A DNA stretch of 64,000 bases from Erysipelotrichaceae bacterium. Lineage in GTDB: Bacteria > Bacillota_I > Bacilli_A > Erysipelotrichales > Erysipelotrichaceae. The notes under the pieces are model-generated. The model had not been told where the DNA came from. It did not search any database and saw only the letters and a program-made list of their open reading frames with translations. The stretch covers positions 62,001 to 126,000 of the forward strand of contig JAFRKI010000016.1 in NCBI GenBank assembly GCA_017431825.1, given 5' to 3'. Position 1 is the first letter of the stretch, and each line of letters opens with the position of its first letter. This document shows, in pieces, positions 50,999-59,521 of the stretch. The position numbers were made by a program, and so were the translations under genes.

Positions 50999-51075
50999 CT
51001 GGATGTAGCTCAGCTTGGTAGAGTGCCTGCTTCGGGAGCAGGAGGCCGAGAGTTCAAATCTCTTCATCCAGACCA
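50999..51075 (+). tRNA. tRNA-Pro (anticodon CGG)
   Basis: A complete cloverleaf. The acceptor stem CTGGATG (50999-51005) pairs with CATCCAG (51065-51071); the D arm contains AGCTCAGCTTGGTAGAG; the anticodon stem CCTGC / GCAGG surrounds the loop TTCGGGA with CGG at 51033-51035; the T loop reads TTCAAAT. The 3' CCA is encoded at 51073-51075. A TATAAT-like box lies about 15 bases upstream. A second aldo/keto reductase reading frame across it is not real. Confidence 0.95.
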
Positions 51076-51110
51076 TTTTTTATAAGAAGGGCTCAAAGGA
51101 GGGACAGATC

Positions 51111-52103
51111 ATGAGATATACTCATTTCAAGAGTGCTGACGTTGACGTATCCCAGATGGCGGTAGGAACCTGGGCCATCGGCGGCAAGCGTTACGGCGAC
51201 GTCGATGAAAAGGAAAGCATCGAGGCGATCAGAGCCATGCTGGAAGGAGGCGTGAACCTCATCGATACGGCTCCGGGTTACGGCGTCGGCCATTCGGAAG
51301 AAGTGGTAGGCAAGGCCATCAAAGGACTGGACAGATCGAAACTCTTCATCGCCACCAAGTTCGGCATTTCCGCTACCACAATGAAGGCCCAGAAGACCGG
51401 AGACGGATCCTTAAGGGACTCCTCCTATGAAAGTGTCCTCTATGAATGCGAGCAGTCTCTAAGAAGGATGGGAACGGACTACATCGACTTCTATCTTATG
51501 CACTGGCCTGATTACGATACTCCGGTCGAAGAGACGGCTTCAGCTCTCAATCATCTTAAGGAACAGGGAAAGATCAGGTTCGTCGGTCTTTCAAATGTCA
51601 CTGAAGAACTGATCACCGAATTCCAGAAATACACGGAAGTCAATGCCGTACAGCTGGCCTTCTCCATGGTCGTAAGAAAAGACAGACCTTTGATGGAATG
51701 GGTTCATGAAAAGGGTATCGATACGATGACTTACGGTTCCCTGGGTGCAGGTATCCTGACAGGCGCCTTCAGGACACCGCCGCAGTTTGCGGAAAACGAT
51801 TACCGTAATTCCTTCTATCCTTTCTTCAAGGATCCGGAATTCTCCCAGGTAATGAAAGTACTGGAAGTGATGGACAGAATATCGGCCGAGACCGGCAAGC
51901 CTCTAGCCCAGATAGCCATCAACTGGTCCAACAGCAAGGACTTCGTATCCACCTGTCTGTGCGGCGTGAGAAACGTTGCGGAAGCCAAAGAGAACTGTGC
52001 GACCTTCGACTGGGATCTGACACCTGAACAGGTGAGGATGCTGGATGAAGCGATCGAGAAAAACCTTGAGTTCGATGGCTCGGCAGAGAAGTATAAGAGA
52101 TAA
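51111..52103 (+). CDS. Aldo/keto reductase
   Basis: A 330-aa NADPH-dependent oxidoreductase of the AKR superfamily with a TIM barrel. The catalytic tetrad is visible: Asp and Tyr in LIDTAPGYGVGHSEEV, Lys in FIATKFGIS and His in FYLMHWPDYDT. The start KSADVDVSQMAVGTWAIGGK resembles the AKR11/YhdN-type group. The open frame begins in the tRNA gene, but AAAGGAGGGAC before 51111 marks the start. The substrate is not predictable. Confidence 0.93.
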   Translation: MRYTHFKSADVDVSQMAVGTWAIGGKRYGDVDEKESIEAIRAMLEGGVNLIDTAPGYGVGHSEEVVGKAIKGLDRSKLFIATKFGISATTMKAQKTGDGSLRDSSYESVLYECEQSLRRMGTDYIDFYLMHWPDYDTPVEETASALNHLKEQGKIRFVGLSNVTEELITEFQKYTEVNAVQLAFSMVVRKDRPLMEWVHEKGIDTMTYGSLGAGILTGAFRTPPQFAENDYRNSFYPFFKDPEFSQVMKVLEVMDRISAETGKPLAQIAINWSNSKDFVSTCLCGVRNVAEAKENCATFDWDLTPEQVRMLDEAIEKNLEFDGSAEKYKR

Positions 52104-52135
52104 AAAAAGACATCTCACTAAGAGATGTCTTTTTT
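52104..52135. terminator. Bidirectional terminator
   Basis: Stem GACATCTC / GAGATGTC flanked by A and T runs, between the convergent reductase and membrane protein genes. Confidence 0.85.
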
Positions 52136-52706
52136 ATTCAGTTATCACATCCGGCTCCTTGATGTCTTTCCTTAACGCAAACAAAGTGACACAGGTCACG
52201 ATGGCGCTTACCAGGGCACATACTCCGAATACGGCAGCTGCAGCGATCATGACGGTTGATTCCTTATAGTACGCATAGGTTCCGGCAGCCGCAAACAGCA
52301 GCACGAGGATGATGTTGAGGTACTTCAGGACATTGATGGTACCTGCCTTATTGGAACCGTAATCCTCAGCTATCTTTGACAGGATGCCGAAGAGAATGAA
52401 GATATAGACGGCAGAAAGAACGCTGACGACGCTCTTGAAGATATCGATCGGCAGTTCCGGCATGACTATTCCAAGCACCCATAAGGCAGTTACGGCTATG
52501 GCCAGACATAAGGACAGCCATTTGATGTACTCCTTGCCCTTGCCGTATTCGCCTAAGTAATCAAAGGCCAGGAAGAAGAGGAACCAGCCGATAAAGTCCG
52601 GAGTAATGTTTATCTTTAAGGTATTGATCGTCAGATTGATGTTGATCAGCGTAAAGAGAAAGCCGATGGCGATGAGGGTTATTCCCTTTTTTATTTTTGA
52701 AGTCAT
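52134..52706 (-). CDS. Hypothetical membrane protein
   Basis: A 190-aa protein with about six hydrophobic helices. The start KGITLIAIGFLFTLININL and the PDFIGWFLFFLAFDYLGEYG segment resemble a group of small integral membrane proteins common in Bacillota but without assigned function. A ribosome binding site AAAGGAG lies at the proper distance. Single-gene unit. Confidence 0.75.
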   Translation of the reverse strand: MTSKIKKGITLIAIGFLFTLININLTINTLKINITPDFIGWFLFFLAFDYLGEYGKGKEYIKWLSLCLAIAVTALWVLGIVMPELPIDIFKSVVSVLSAVYIFILFGILSKIAEDYGSNKAGTINVLKYLNIILVLLFAAAGTYAYYKESTVMIAAAAVFGVCALVSAIVTCVTLFALRKDIKEPDVITE

Positions 52707-52801
52707 ATGTTGCTCCTTTCAGTGACAGTCTCTATCATACTCTTTTTTGGTAAATAGCACAAATGCTTTTATAATTAATATTGCTGAAAGAAGGATCCTT
52801 T

Positions 52802-53776
52802 ATGAATAAGATACTTGAGAACAGATGTGATGAACTGATCAGGGCCTATGGCCTTTTGAAAGAAAAAGAGAAATTTGAAGATGAACACAATATACTGGCC
52901 GGCGCCGGTCTTTTCATGGCCAGCGGCAAGGAGATCAATACTGCCAGGATCGAAGCCTGCAGCCGTATAATCGACGCCAATACCGGGCTGTTCTCTGAAC
53001 TGCGAGGCCTTTGCAAGTACATCATCCGCTGCAAGATGGCCCTTTCCAAGAATCCTGCCGTTTATTTTGATGACGTTGCCAGGATATACAAGGAACTTGA
53101 TCCGGGCATCTTTACCAGCGATGGCTCTGTAGCAGCTGCCATGGTGGTCGCCGACTATATGAACGGCAACGAAGAGAAGCTGGTAGCCGATACTCTTGCG
53201 ATCTATAAGGAAATGCGCAAGGCTCACTCCTTCCTTACCGACGGAGACGACTTGCCTTTTGCGGCCCTGATGGCTGCATCGGGTAAGGATCCTTTCGAGA
53301 TACATGAAAGAGCAGAGGCGGCTTATGAACTTCTAAGAGGAAGATTCAAGGCTGAAAGGGACACCCTGCAGAGTCTCAGCCACATCCTGTCCTTATATGA
53401 TGAAGATCTGAAAGAGATGTGTGAAAGCATAAGTGATATCGGAAATGCCCTGAAAGAAGCGGGACATTCTCTTGGCGGCAGCGTCCGGGCAGCGATACTG
53501 GGCCTGCTGATGAATTCCGGAAAAAGCGAAACCGAACTGGTCGAAGAGATATTGGAAGCCGATGAGTATCTGAAACAGTTTGCGCCGTTTAAAGGGATCT
53601 TCGGTTTCGAAAAGAGCGACCGCTGCATGTATGCGGTACTCTGCGTACAAAGCGCCAATGAAAGCACGGGAAAAGCATCACTGTCGGCTACCGTATCGGC
53701 CGTGGTCCAGATGGCTATCGTTGCCAGGATGCAGGAGGCAGCGATACAGGCGGCTACAGCTGCGGCAACAATGTAA
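52802..53776 (+). CDS. DUF4003-family protein
   Basis: About 324 aa, all helical, cytoplasmic. The pattern AGLFMASGKEINTARIEACS, AAAMVVADYMNGNEEKLVAD and LTDGDDLPFAALMAASGKDP is that of the DUF4003 family, whose function is unknown. A TTG start at 52781 is open, but GAAGGATC followed by the ATG at 52802 is better. The C-terminal alanine-rich segment (AAIQAATAAATM) is usual for the family. A 70-base gap separates it from the T-box promoter. Confidence 0.85.
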   Translation: MNKILENRCDELIRAYGLLKEKEKFEDEHNILAGAGLFMASGKEINTARIEACSRIIDANTGLFSELRGLCKYIIRCKMALSKNPAVYFDDVARIYKELDPGIFTSDGSVAAAMVVADYMNGNEEKLVADTLAIYKEMRKAHSFLTDGDDLPFAALMAASGKDPFEIHERAEAAYELLRGRFKAERDTLQSLSHILSLYDEDLKEMCESISDIGNALKEAGHSLGGSVRAAILGLLMNSGKSETELVEEILEADEYLKQFAPFKGIFGFEKSDRCMYAVLCVQSANESTGKASLSATVSAVVQMAIVARMQEAAIQAATAAATM

Positions 53777-53813
53777 ATTGTTTCATAGAGAAGAGAAAGT
53801 TTTCATAAACCGA

Positions 53814-54080
53814 TTGACAAATCATTTATTTAAAGCGTAATATAACCTTAATAGCTGAGAAAGGAAGAGTACCTTAAAGGAAACTCATAGAGAGTCCCGT
53901 CTGGTGGAAAGGGACAGCGAAGTTTAAGGGAACATGGTCCGGGAGCTGATATTACGATGAGTGATATACGTAAGCACACGTTACAGTGCAGGGGTATGAT
54001 GGTATCCTGTAGAGGTGCAGCGATGCACGAAATAAGGTGGTAACACGTTTATACAGACGTCCTTATGGGCGTCTTTTTTG
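53814..54080 (+). promoter_or_regulatory. Methionine T-box leader with its promoter
   Basis: A promoter TTGACA (53814-53819) and TAATAT (53838-53843) is followed by a classical T-box riboswitch. Stem I elements AGAGAG and GGTGGAAAGGGAC lie near 53889-53914; the specifier loop contains GAAC followed by the codon ATG at 53934-53936; the T-box sequence AAGGTGGTAACACG is at 54034-54047; the terminator AGACGTCC / GGGCGTCT lies at 54055-54074 with a T run. Uncharged tRNA-Met should pair with the ATG and the T-box and permit read-through into metNIQ, which matches the products of the downstream genes. Confidence 0.95.
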
Positions 54081-54100
54081 TTTAAAAGGAGGTGAGGACC

Positions 54101-55111
54101 ATGATCTCGATAAGGAACGTTTCCAAGACGTTCAAAGGCCGAAGAAGCGTTGATGCCGTAAAGAACGTTTCCCTGGAGATCGAAGACGGAGAGATATTCG
54201 GGATCGTCGGTTACTCGGGTGCAGGAAAGTCGACACTGATAAGACTCGTCAATCAGCTGGAAACGGCAGACAGCGGCGAGATCTGCATCGATGATGTCGA
54301 CATAACCAAATTAAAGGGGGATGCGCTGAGAAAGCAGAGACAGAAGATAGGCATGATATTCCAACATTTCAACCTTCTCTGGTCAAAGACAGTTCTCGGC
54401 AACATCATGTTCCCGTTGGAACTTGCGGGAGTAGCCAGGGAAGAAAGAAAAGAAAGAGCCGCCGAGATGGCCAGAAAAGTCGGACTGGAAGACAAGATGA
54501 ACGTCTATCCGAGCAATCTCTCCGGCGGACAGAAACAGAGGGTAGCCATTGCCAGAGCACTGGTCCTTAATCCGAAGATACTCCTGTGTGATGAAGCGAC
54601 ATCGGCTCTTGATCCCAAGACTACCGAAGACATACTGGAACTTCTGAAACAGATCAATAAGGAATACGGCCTTACCATCCTGATGATCTCCCACCAGATG
54701 GAAACGGTACAGAAGATCTGCCATAAGCTGGCGGTCATGGCCGATGGCGAAGTGGTGGAACAGGGAAGTGTCAAGGACATCTTCTCCAATCCTACTCATC
54801 CATTGACTAAGGAACTGATACAGACCGTCGATACCGGTGTGGATGTTGTGAAGCTGGCTTCACAGCTCAAGGACAAGTATCCGGAAGGACACCTCTTAAG
54901 GATAACCTTCGAAGACAGCACGTCCGAAAAGCCGATACTATATACGCTGGCCCTTAAGCTGGGGATTCCGATCAACATCGTGGCCGCCAACATCAAGTCG
55001 ACCCAGGCCGGATCGCTCGGTGTCATGTATATAAACATCGAAGCCAAGAGAGATGTTGAACCGTTCCTGGCTGAACTGGAAAAGCAGGGACTGAAAGTGG
55101 AGGTGATCTAA
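54101..55111 (+). CDS. metN: Methionine ABC transporter ATPase MetN
   Basis: A 336-aa ATPase. Walker A GYSGAGKSTLIRLVN, signature LSGGQKQRVAIARAL, Walker B ILLCDEATSALDP and the ILMISHQMETV switch are present. The last 80 residues form the NIL domain (LLRITFEDSTSEKPILYTLA and following), which binds methionine and inhibits transport when the cell is replete. A GTG at 54092 lies within the ribosome binding site AAAAGGAGG; ATG 54101 is the start. Expression is controlled by the T-box upstream. Confidence 0.97.
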   Translation: MISIRNVSKTFKGRRSVDAVKNVSLEIEDGEIFGIVGYSGAGKSTLIRLVNQLETADSGEICIDDVDITKLKGDALRKQRQKIGMIFQHFNLLWSKTVLGNIMFPLELAGVAREERKERAAEMARKVGLEDKMNVYPSNLSGGQKQRVAIARALVLNPKILLCDEATSALDPKTTEDILELLKQINKEYGLTILMISHQMETVQKICHKLAVMADGEVVEQGSVKDIFSNPTHPLTKELIQTVDTGVDVVKLASQLKDKYPEGHLLRITFEDSTSEKPILYTLALKLGIPINIVAANIKSTQAGSLGVMYINIEAKRDVEPFLAELEKQGLKVEVI

Positions 55112-55780
55112 ATGCTGCAGTTACTGATAAAACTTAGGGAGCCTCTGCTGGAAACGCTGCTGCTGACCTTCATACCGCTGATCATATCGGTGGTCCTGGG
55201 CTTCCTGTTCGGCACCCTGGTCTTCATTACCAGCGACGCCGGGATCCTCGACGTCAATGCCAGCCCGGGCTTAAGGGTACTGAACAGGATATCCGATGCC
55301 ATCATCAATATCCTGAGATCGGTACCGTATCTGATCATCCTGATCTGGCTGCTGCCTGTGACCAAGCTGCTGGTGGGTTCCATCATCGGCTGGAAAGCAG
55401 CCATTCCTTCACTGGTCGTAAGTGCCACCCCGTTCTTTGCGAGGATGACGGTCATCGCCTTCAGTGAAGTTCCCAAAGGTACTATCGAAGCTTCCAAGGC
55501 TTTAGGTGCCAGCAACTTCGATATTATATTCAAGGTCTTACTGCCGGAAAGCAAGCCTGCCTTACTCTCAAGTATTGCGGTAACGGCCATCAACCTGATA
55601 TCCTACAGTGCCATGGCCGGAGCCATCGGTGCCGGAGGACTGGGTTATGAGGCTTACCTCTACGGTCTGATAAGAAACAATCCGCCGCTCATGTACATGG
55701 CTACCTTACTGATAATCATCCTGGTATTCGGTATCCAGTACATCGGCGATATCATCGTAAGAAAAGTAGATAAAAGATAG
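55112..55780 (+). CDS. metI: Methionine ABC transporter permease MetI
   Basis: A 222-aa permease with five hydrophobic helices. The ILRSVPYLILIWLLPVTK-like region and the EAA loop in EASKALGASNFDIIFKVLLPE, and the GAIGAGGLGYEAYLYGL stretch, are typical of MetI. It starts directly after the metN stop, so the two are translationally coupled. Confidence 0.97.
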   Translation: MLQLLIKLREPLLETLLLTFIPLIISVVLGFLFGTLVFITSDAGILDVNASPGLRVLNRISDAIINILRSVPYLIILIWLLPVTKLLVGSIIGWKAAIPSLVVSATPFFARMTVIAFSEVPKGTIEASKALGASNFDIIFKVLLPESKPALLSSIAVTAINLISYSAMAGAIGAGGLGYEAYLYGLIRNNPPLMYMATLLIIILVFGIQYIGDIIVRKVDKR

Positions 55781-55791
55781 GAGGACGAATC

Positions 55792-56619
55792 ATGAAAAAA
55801 TTATTAGTTGTTTTATTTGCTTTACTGTTATTAGTTGGCTGCTCTGGATCTAAGGGCGGCGAAGAAGTCGTGACTGACGGCAAGGAAGTCATTACGGTAG
55901 CCTGTACGGCTGAACCTCATGCCACCATCCTGGAAGAGGCAGCTCCGTTACTGGCTGAAAAGGGCTATGAACTCAAGATCGAGATCTGGGATGACTATTA
56001 CATCTTCAACAGTGCACTGGAAAACGGTGACGTCGATGCCAACTACTTCCAGCACATTCCTTTCTTCAATAACGAAGTAAGCGAAAAGGGTTATGATATC
56101 GCCAATGCCGGCGGTGTTCATATCGAACCTTTCGGCTTCTATTCCAAGAGATACACAAGCGTCGATGAAATCCAGGACGGCGATACCATCGTCATTTCCA
56201 ACTCCGTATCCGATCACGGCAGGATCCTGGCCATCCTCGATGATGCCGGTCTGATCAAGCTGGCTGACGGTGTCGATGCCATGAGCGCAACTCTGGATGA
56301 TGTTGCCGAAAACCCTAAGAACCTGCAGTTCGTTGAAGTCAAGCCGGAACTCCTGACCAATTCCTATGAATACGACGAGGGAGCTCTCGTTGCCATCAAC
56401 GGCAACTATGCCATCGCCTACGGCCTCAATCCTACCAAGGATGCCGTCATTCTGGAATCTGCCGGCCAGGACAACCCTTATGTCAACATCGTTGCCTGCA
56501 GAACTGCCGATCTGGGAAGCGACAAGATCAATGCTTTAGTCGAAGTGCTGCAGTCTGATGCCATCAGGAATTTCATCAGTGAAAAATATTCTGATGGTTC
56601 CGTTATTCCTGCCGAATAA
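55792..56619 (+). CDS. metQ: Methionine-binding lipoprotein MetQ
   Basis: A 275-aa NlpA-family lipoprotein with lipobox LLLVGCSG (cysteine at residue 17). The mature part has the family segments EPHATILEEAAPLLAEKGYE, DANYFQHIPFFNNEV, GFYSKRYTSVDEI and ALVAINGNYAIAYGLNP. It captures methionine, probably D and L forms, for MetNI. It ends the T-box operon; I see no hairpin terminator before the next promoter (TATAAT near 56624). Confidence 0.96.
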   Translation: MKKLLVVLFALLLLVGCSGSKGGEEVVTDGKEVITVACTAEPHATILEEAAPLLAEKGYELKIEIWDDYYIFNSALENGDVDANYFQHIPFFNNEVSEKGYDIANAGGVHIEPFGFYSKRYTSVDEIQDGDTIVISNSVSDHGRILAILDDAGLIKLADGVDAMSATLDDVAENPKNLQFVEVKPELLTNSYEYDEGALVAINGNYAIAYGLNPTKDAVILESAGQDNPYVNIVACRTADLGSDKINALVEVLQSDAIRNFISEKYSDGSVIPAE

Positions 56620-56661
56620 ATGCTATAATTAATACGGCTATTGAAAGGAGAATAATAATTC

Positions 56662-57294
56662 ATGGCAAATAATGATCTGAATGCTCTTTTAGGGCAGTTA
56701 TTAAATGCTGATACATTATCCGCAATAAGCGGCGCGACCGGTGTTTCTTCAAGCGATACCAAGAATGTATTGGCTAATGCATTACCGCTGCTTTTAAACG
56801 GCGCTAATAATCAGGCTGCTTCTTCCAAGACAGTTGAAAGCTTCTTAGGAGCCCTGACACAGCACGCTGCCGATGACAGCTCCAACATCAACAGCTTCTT
56901 CAAGAACGTTGACCTGGATGACGGCGCCAAGATCATCAAGCACTTGCTGGGCGGCGAGACCAAGTCTGTTACCGAGAACGTTGCCAAGAAAGCCAACACC
57001 AACTCGACTGCTGCTTCTAAGGTCCTTTCCGCTGCTGCACCGTTACTGCTGACTCTGATCGGTAAATCACTCATCAGCAACGTAACCAAGAGCACCAAGA
57101 AGAAATCATCCGCAGTATCCACTACCGATCTGCTGGGTGCCCTCTTAGGAGCCGGAACCACCAAGGCAAGTTCCGCCAACATGACAGCTGACTTACTGGG
57201 AACCTTATTAGGTGCCGGTACTTCTTCCAAGAAGTCTTCCAGTGTCAGCGACGTAGCTGCGATCGCCAATCTGGTAAGCTCTTTCCTGAAGTAA
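56662..57294 (+). CDS. DUF937-family protein
   Basis: A 210-aa alanine-, serine- and leucine-rich protein. The N-terminal half has the DUF937 pattern: NALLGQLLNADTLSAISGAT, followed by LANALPLLLNGANNQA and LDDGAKIIKHLLGGE. The C-terminal half contains two copies of DLLGALLGAGT / DLLGTLLGAGT separated by a serine/lysine-rich linker. Unknown function; such proteins are often annotated as surface or stress-related. Promoter TATAAT is 38 bases upstream, with ribosome binding site AAAGGAG. Confidence 0.8.
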   Translation: MANNDLNALLGQLLNADTLSAISGATGVSSSDTKNVLANALPLLLNGANNQAASSKTVESFLGALTQHAADDSSNINSFFKNVDLDDGAKIIKHLLGGETKSVTENVAKKANTNSTAASKVLSAAAPLLLTLIGKSLISNVTKSTKKKSSAVSTTDLLGALLGAGTTKASSANMTADLLGTLLGAGTSSKKSSSVSDVAAIANLVSSFLK

Positions 57295-57313
57295 GAAAAG
57301 CCAAAACATGAAA

Positions 57314-57340
57314 AAAGCCGGGTTATCCCGGCTTTTTCTT
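57314..57340 (+). terminator. Intrinsic terminator of the DUF937 gene
   Basis: Stem AAAGCCGGG / CCCGGCTTT (57314-57322 and 57327-57335) with TTAT loop and T run. Confidence 0.88.
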
Positions 57341-57344
57341 TTGA

Positions 57345-57372
57345 TTAAAAAAGATCTTCCTTGGAAGATCTT
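57345..57372 (-). terminator. Intrinsic terminator of the convergent helical protein gene
   Basis: Stem AAGATCTTCC / GGAAGATCTT (57351-57360 and 57363-57372) with a two-base loop; on the minus strand it is followed by six T residues and it overlaps the stop codon at 57371-57373. Confidence 0.85.
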
Positions 57373-57892
57373 ATTCTTCGTCCTTATCCTTGGCTAAGGC
57401 GCCTTTGATCACGTCAAGGCCCTTGTCGGCTGCATTCAGGATGGCCAGCTTGGCCTCTCCGATCAGCACCTGTGTCTTAGGACTGGTATAGATATCCACA
57501 AGCCCGTCCTTCAGATTGACCATGAATTCAGCTGCGCTCTTGACGCTGTCGTTCTCCAGGAACTTCTCCATGGTCGACTTCTTTGAGAAGTCATGCTCGT
57601 CATCGTCCGGAATTATCTCTTCGATCCTGTCGAAGGCATACTTTCTGGCGCTTTCGCACTTGGCTTCGACTCTGTCCAGGAACTCATTAAGGCTTTCCTC
57701 ATTGTCTATCTTGTCAATGGCGGCCTTAAGCTTAAAGGCTGCTTCATTTATTACGTCGATAGTCTTATCTGATACGGTCTTTATCTTGGCAGTCGTCTCT
57801 TCGTCAAGTCCTTCAAGCTTGGAATCGGCCTTTTCCTTGATCGCACTTGTGATATCCTGCATTTTCTTGATGGTTTCATCAAAACGGCTCAT
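57371..57892 (-). CDS. Helical protein of unknown function
   Basis: A 173-aa cytoplasmic, all-helical protein. The first part is a coiled coil (TIKKMQDITSAIKEKADSKL), then an acidic segment around IPDDDEHDF, then EFMVNLKDGLVDIYTSPKTQ, whose NLKDG motif also occurs in the proteins at 41775-42329 and 48709-49185. No signal peptide and no family recognised. It is divergent from the XpaC-like operon; the intergenic region is 64 bases. Confidence 0.75.
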   Translation of the reverse strand: MSRFDETIKKMQDITSAIKEKADSKLEGLDEETTAKIKTVSDKTIDVINEAAFKLKAAIDKIDNEESLNEFLDRVEAKCESARKYAFDRIEEIIPDDDEHDFSKKSTMEKFLENDSVKSAAEFMVNLKDGLVDIYTSPKTQVLIGEAKLAILNAADKGLDVIKGALAKDKDEE

Positions 57893-57956
57893 GACAAATA
57901 CCTCCTTTATCCTTTATCATTATAACTCAATTAATTTTATTGTATAATTATTACGT

Positions 57957-58934
57957 ATGAGAAGAAGACCGTATGGCGGCGGTTTTATCTTCTTCTGGTT
58001 TTTTCTGTTAGCGATGTCTTCAGAACTGATGTGGGATATGGGCGTACTGCTGTTTCCTCTGATATTCTTCGGAGCGATGGGATATGCGATCTATTCCATC
58101 ATCAAGAAGGCTAACGCAGCCGTAAACAATCCTGTAAGAGTCGAACCGTCAACCAGAAGAACGATAAACGCCAACAAAGTAAACAACACCCGAACCGTTA
58201 ATTCCCGCGTTACCAAGATATCCAACGCGGATTTAAACAAGATAGACAAGAAGCTCACTTCTTATTTTAAGAATAACCTGACCCTGCCGGTCATCGAAGG
58301 CATATCCCTTACGACTCAGTCCGGCAAGTTCACGACCGTCGACCAGCTCTATCTGACCTACAAGGATGAGAAGGTCCTGAAACTGGAAGAGTTCAAGGTC
58401 AAGTACTATCCGGTCTATGAGAAGATCATGCAGCTGCTGCTGGTATTCTCCCAGAAGGGCGAGAACGTCATGCAGGCCGAAGTCGAGACCAAGGTCAAGA
58501 ACAAGAAGAACATCCTCAGCGATGCCGATAAGTACATCGACAGGATCGATGCCCTCAACAAGGCCATCCCGCAGGAAGAGATCACCAACGGTCTTTACCA
58601 GACCTGTGATCTTCTCAAGCAGATCGACCTGCTGAAGGAGACCAAGAATGATGAGAACAAGGTCCAGAAACTTTACGATTACTATCTGCCGATACTGATC
58701 GATGTTCTGGAAAGATACAAGAAACTGCAGGATGCCCCGACACACGGCGAAGACTTCAAGAAGTGTGAAGCCCAGCTGATCAAGACCATCATCCTGATCA
58801 ACGAAGCTCTCAAGACCATCGGCAACAGCATGCAGGAAGACGACTACATGAACATCAATGCCGATATCAGCACTCTGCAGAGCCTGTTACAGAAAGACGG
58901 ATACGGAGAAGATCCTTTTGGAGAGAAGAAATAA
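57957..58934 (+). CDS. XpaC-like membrane protein
   Basis: A 325-aa protein with two N-terminal transmembrane helices (about residues 9-27 and 29-49), an Asn/Arg-rich linker, and a long helical domain that resembles the 5-bromo-4-chloroindolyl phosphate hydrolysis (XpaC) family: VYEKIMQLLLVFSQKGENVM, KYIDRIDALNKAIPQEEI and LYDYYLPILIDVLERYKKLQ. XpaC proteins accompany TelA-type proteins in tellurite operons; their activity is unclear. Its last base is part of the next start codon (TAATG). Confidence 0.75.
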   Translation: MRRRPYGGGFIFFWFFLLAMSSELMWDMGVLLFPLIFFGAMGYAIYSIIKKANAAVNNPVRVEPSTRRTINANKVNNTRTVNSRVTKISNADLNKIDKKLTSYFKNNLTLPVIEGISLTTQSGKFTTVDQLYLTYKDEKVLKLEEFKVKYYPVYEKIMQLLLVFSQKGENVMQAEVETKVKNKKNILSDADKYIDRIDALNKAIPQEEITNGLYQTCDLLKQIDLLKETKNDENKVQKLYDYYLPILIDVLERYKKLQDAPTHGEDFKKCEAQLIKTIILINEALKTIGNSMQEDDYMNINADISTLQSLLQKDGYGEDPFGEKK

Positions 58935-59521
58935 TGGCTGAACAAGATATTTATAAACTCGTAGAAGAGCTTAACAAGAACAAGAGCATTTCCGACAACA
59001 CCAAGATCGACAGCATCTATGGTCTTTTGGATCAGGTCAAGAAGGAAAGCGAAGACAAGACAAAGAAGCCGAACCTGACTTTCGGCGAAGAAGTAAAGCC
59101 GGTCGAAGAAGCGACGGCAGCCAAGCCTAAGGAAACAAGGCTCAGCGATTTCAAGGATCAGGTAAAACCGATAAGGAAGCCTTCTTTTCCGACAGCCATC
59201 AGGCCGTTCGAGAAGAGATCCGACTGTTTCCTGAATATCCTGCAGGCCATCGAATACGGTGAAAACAACCGTGATTATGAGGACGGCCATAAGACGGCAC
59301 TGGAAAAGTACTACGGCATCGCCCAGAGCAATCCTAAGGACTTCTATGTTGTCGAAGGAAGAGTCAATGATGAAGTGGCCAAGTTCAGAGTCGGCAACAG
59401 CCCTGACAACTTCACCAGAGGCTACCGTGATGGACTGGAATATATCGTCAAGGCCCTGGACAAGTCCAAGGAACTGATGGCTAAGAAAATAAATGAGGAA
59501 CTGTTAAAAGAGCTAGGATAA
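58934..59521 (+). CDS. Hypothetical protein linking XpaC-like and AAA genes
   Basis: A 195-aa soluble protein. A helical N terminus (LVEELNKNKSISDNTKIDSI), a proline- and lysine-rich linker, then a C-terminal domain with RSDCFLNILQAIEYGENNRD and VEGRVNDEVAKFRVGNSPDN. It has overlapping start and stop codons with both neighbours, so it is probably a stoichiometric partner or adapter of the AAA protein. No family recognised. Confidence 0.72.
   Translation: MAEQDIYKLVEELNKNKSISDNTKIDSIYGLLDQVKKESEDKTKKPNLTFGEEVKPVEEATAAKPKETRLSDFKDQVKPIRKPSFPTAIRPFEKRSDCFLNILQAIEYGENNRDYEDGHKTALEKYYGIAQSNPKDFYVVEGRVNDEVAKFRVGNSPDNFTRGYRDGLEYIVKALDKSKELMAKKINEELLKELG

Noticed and set aside
51015-51110. N-terminal extension of the aldo/keto reductase
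   Set aside because: It runs through the tRNA gene; a strong ribosome binding site marks the ATG at 51111.
53814-54080. S-box (SAM) riboswitch upstream of the methionine importer
   Set aside because: The leader has the T-box sequence, stem I signatures and a terminator, with ATG in the specifier position; these are not S-box features.
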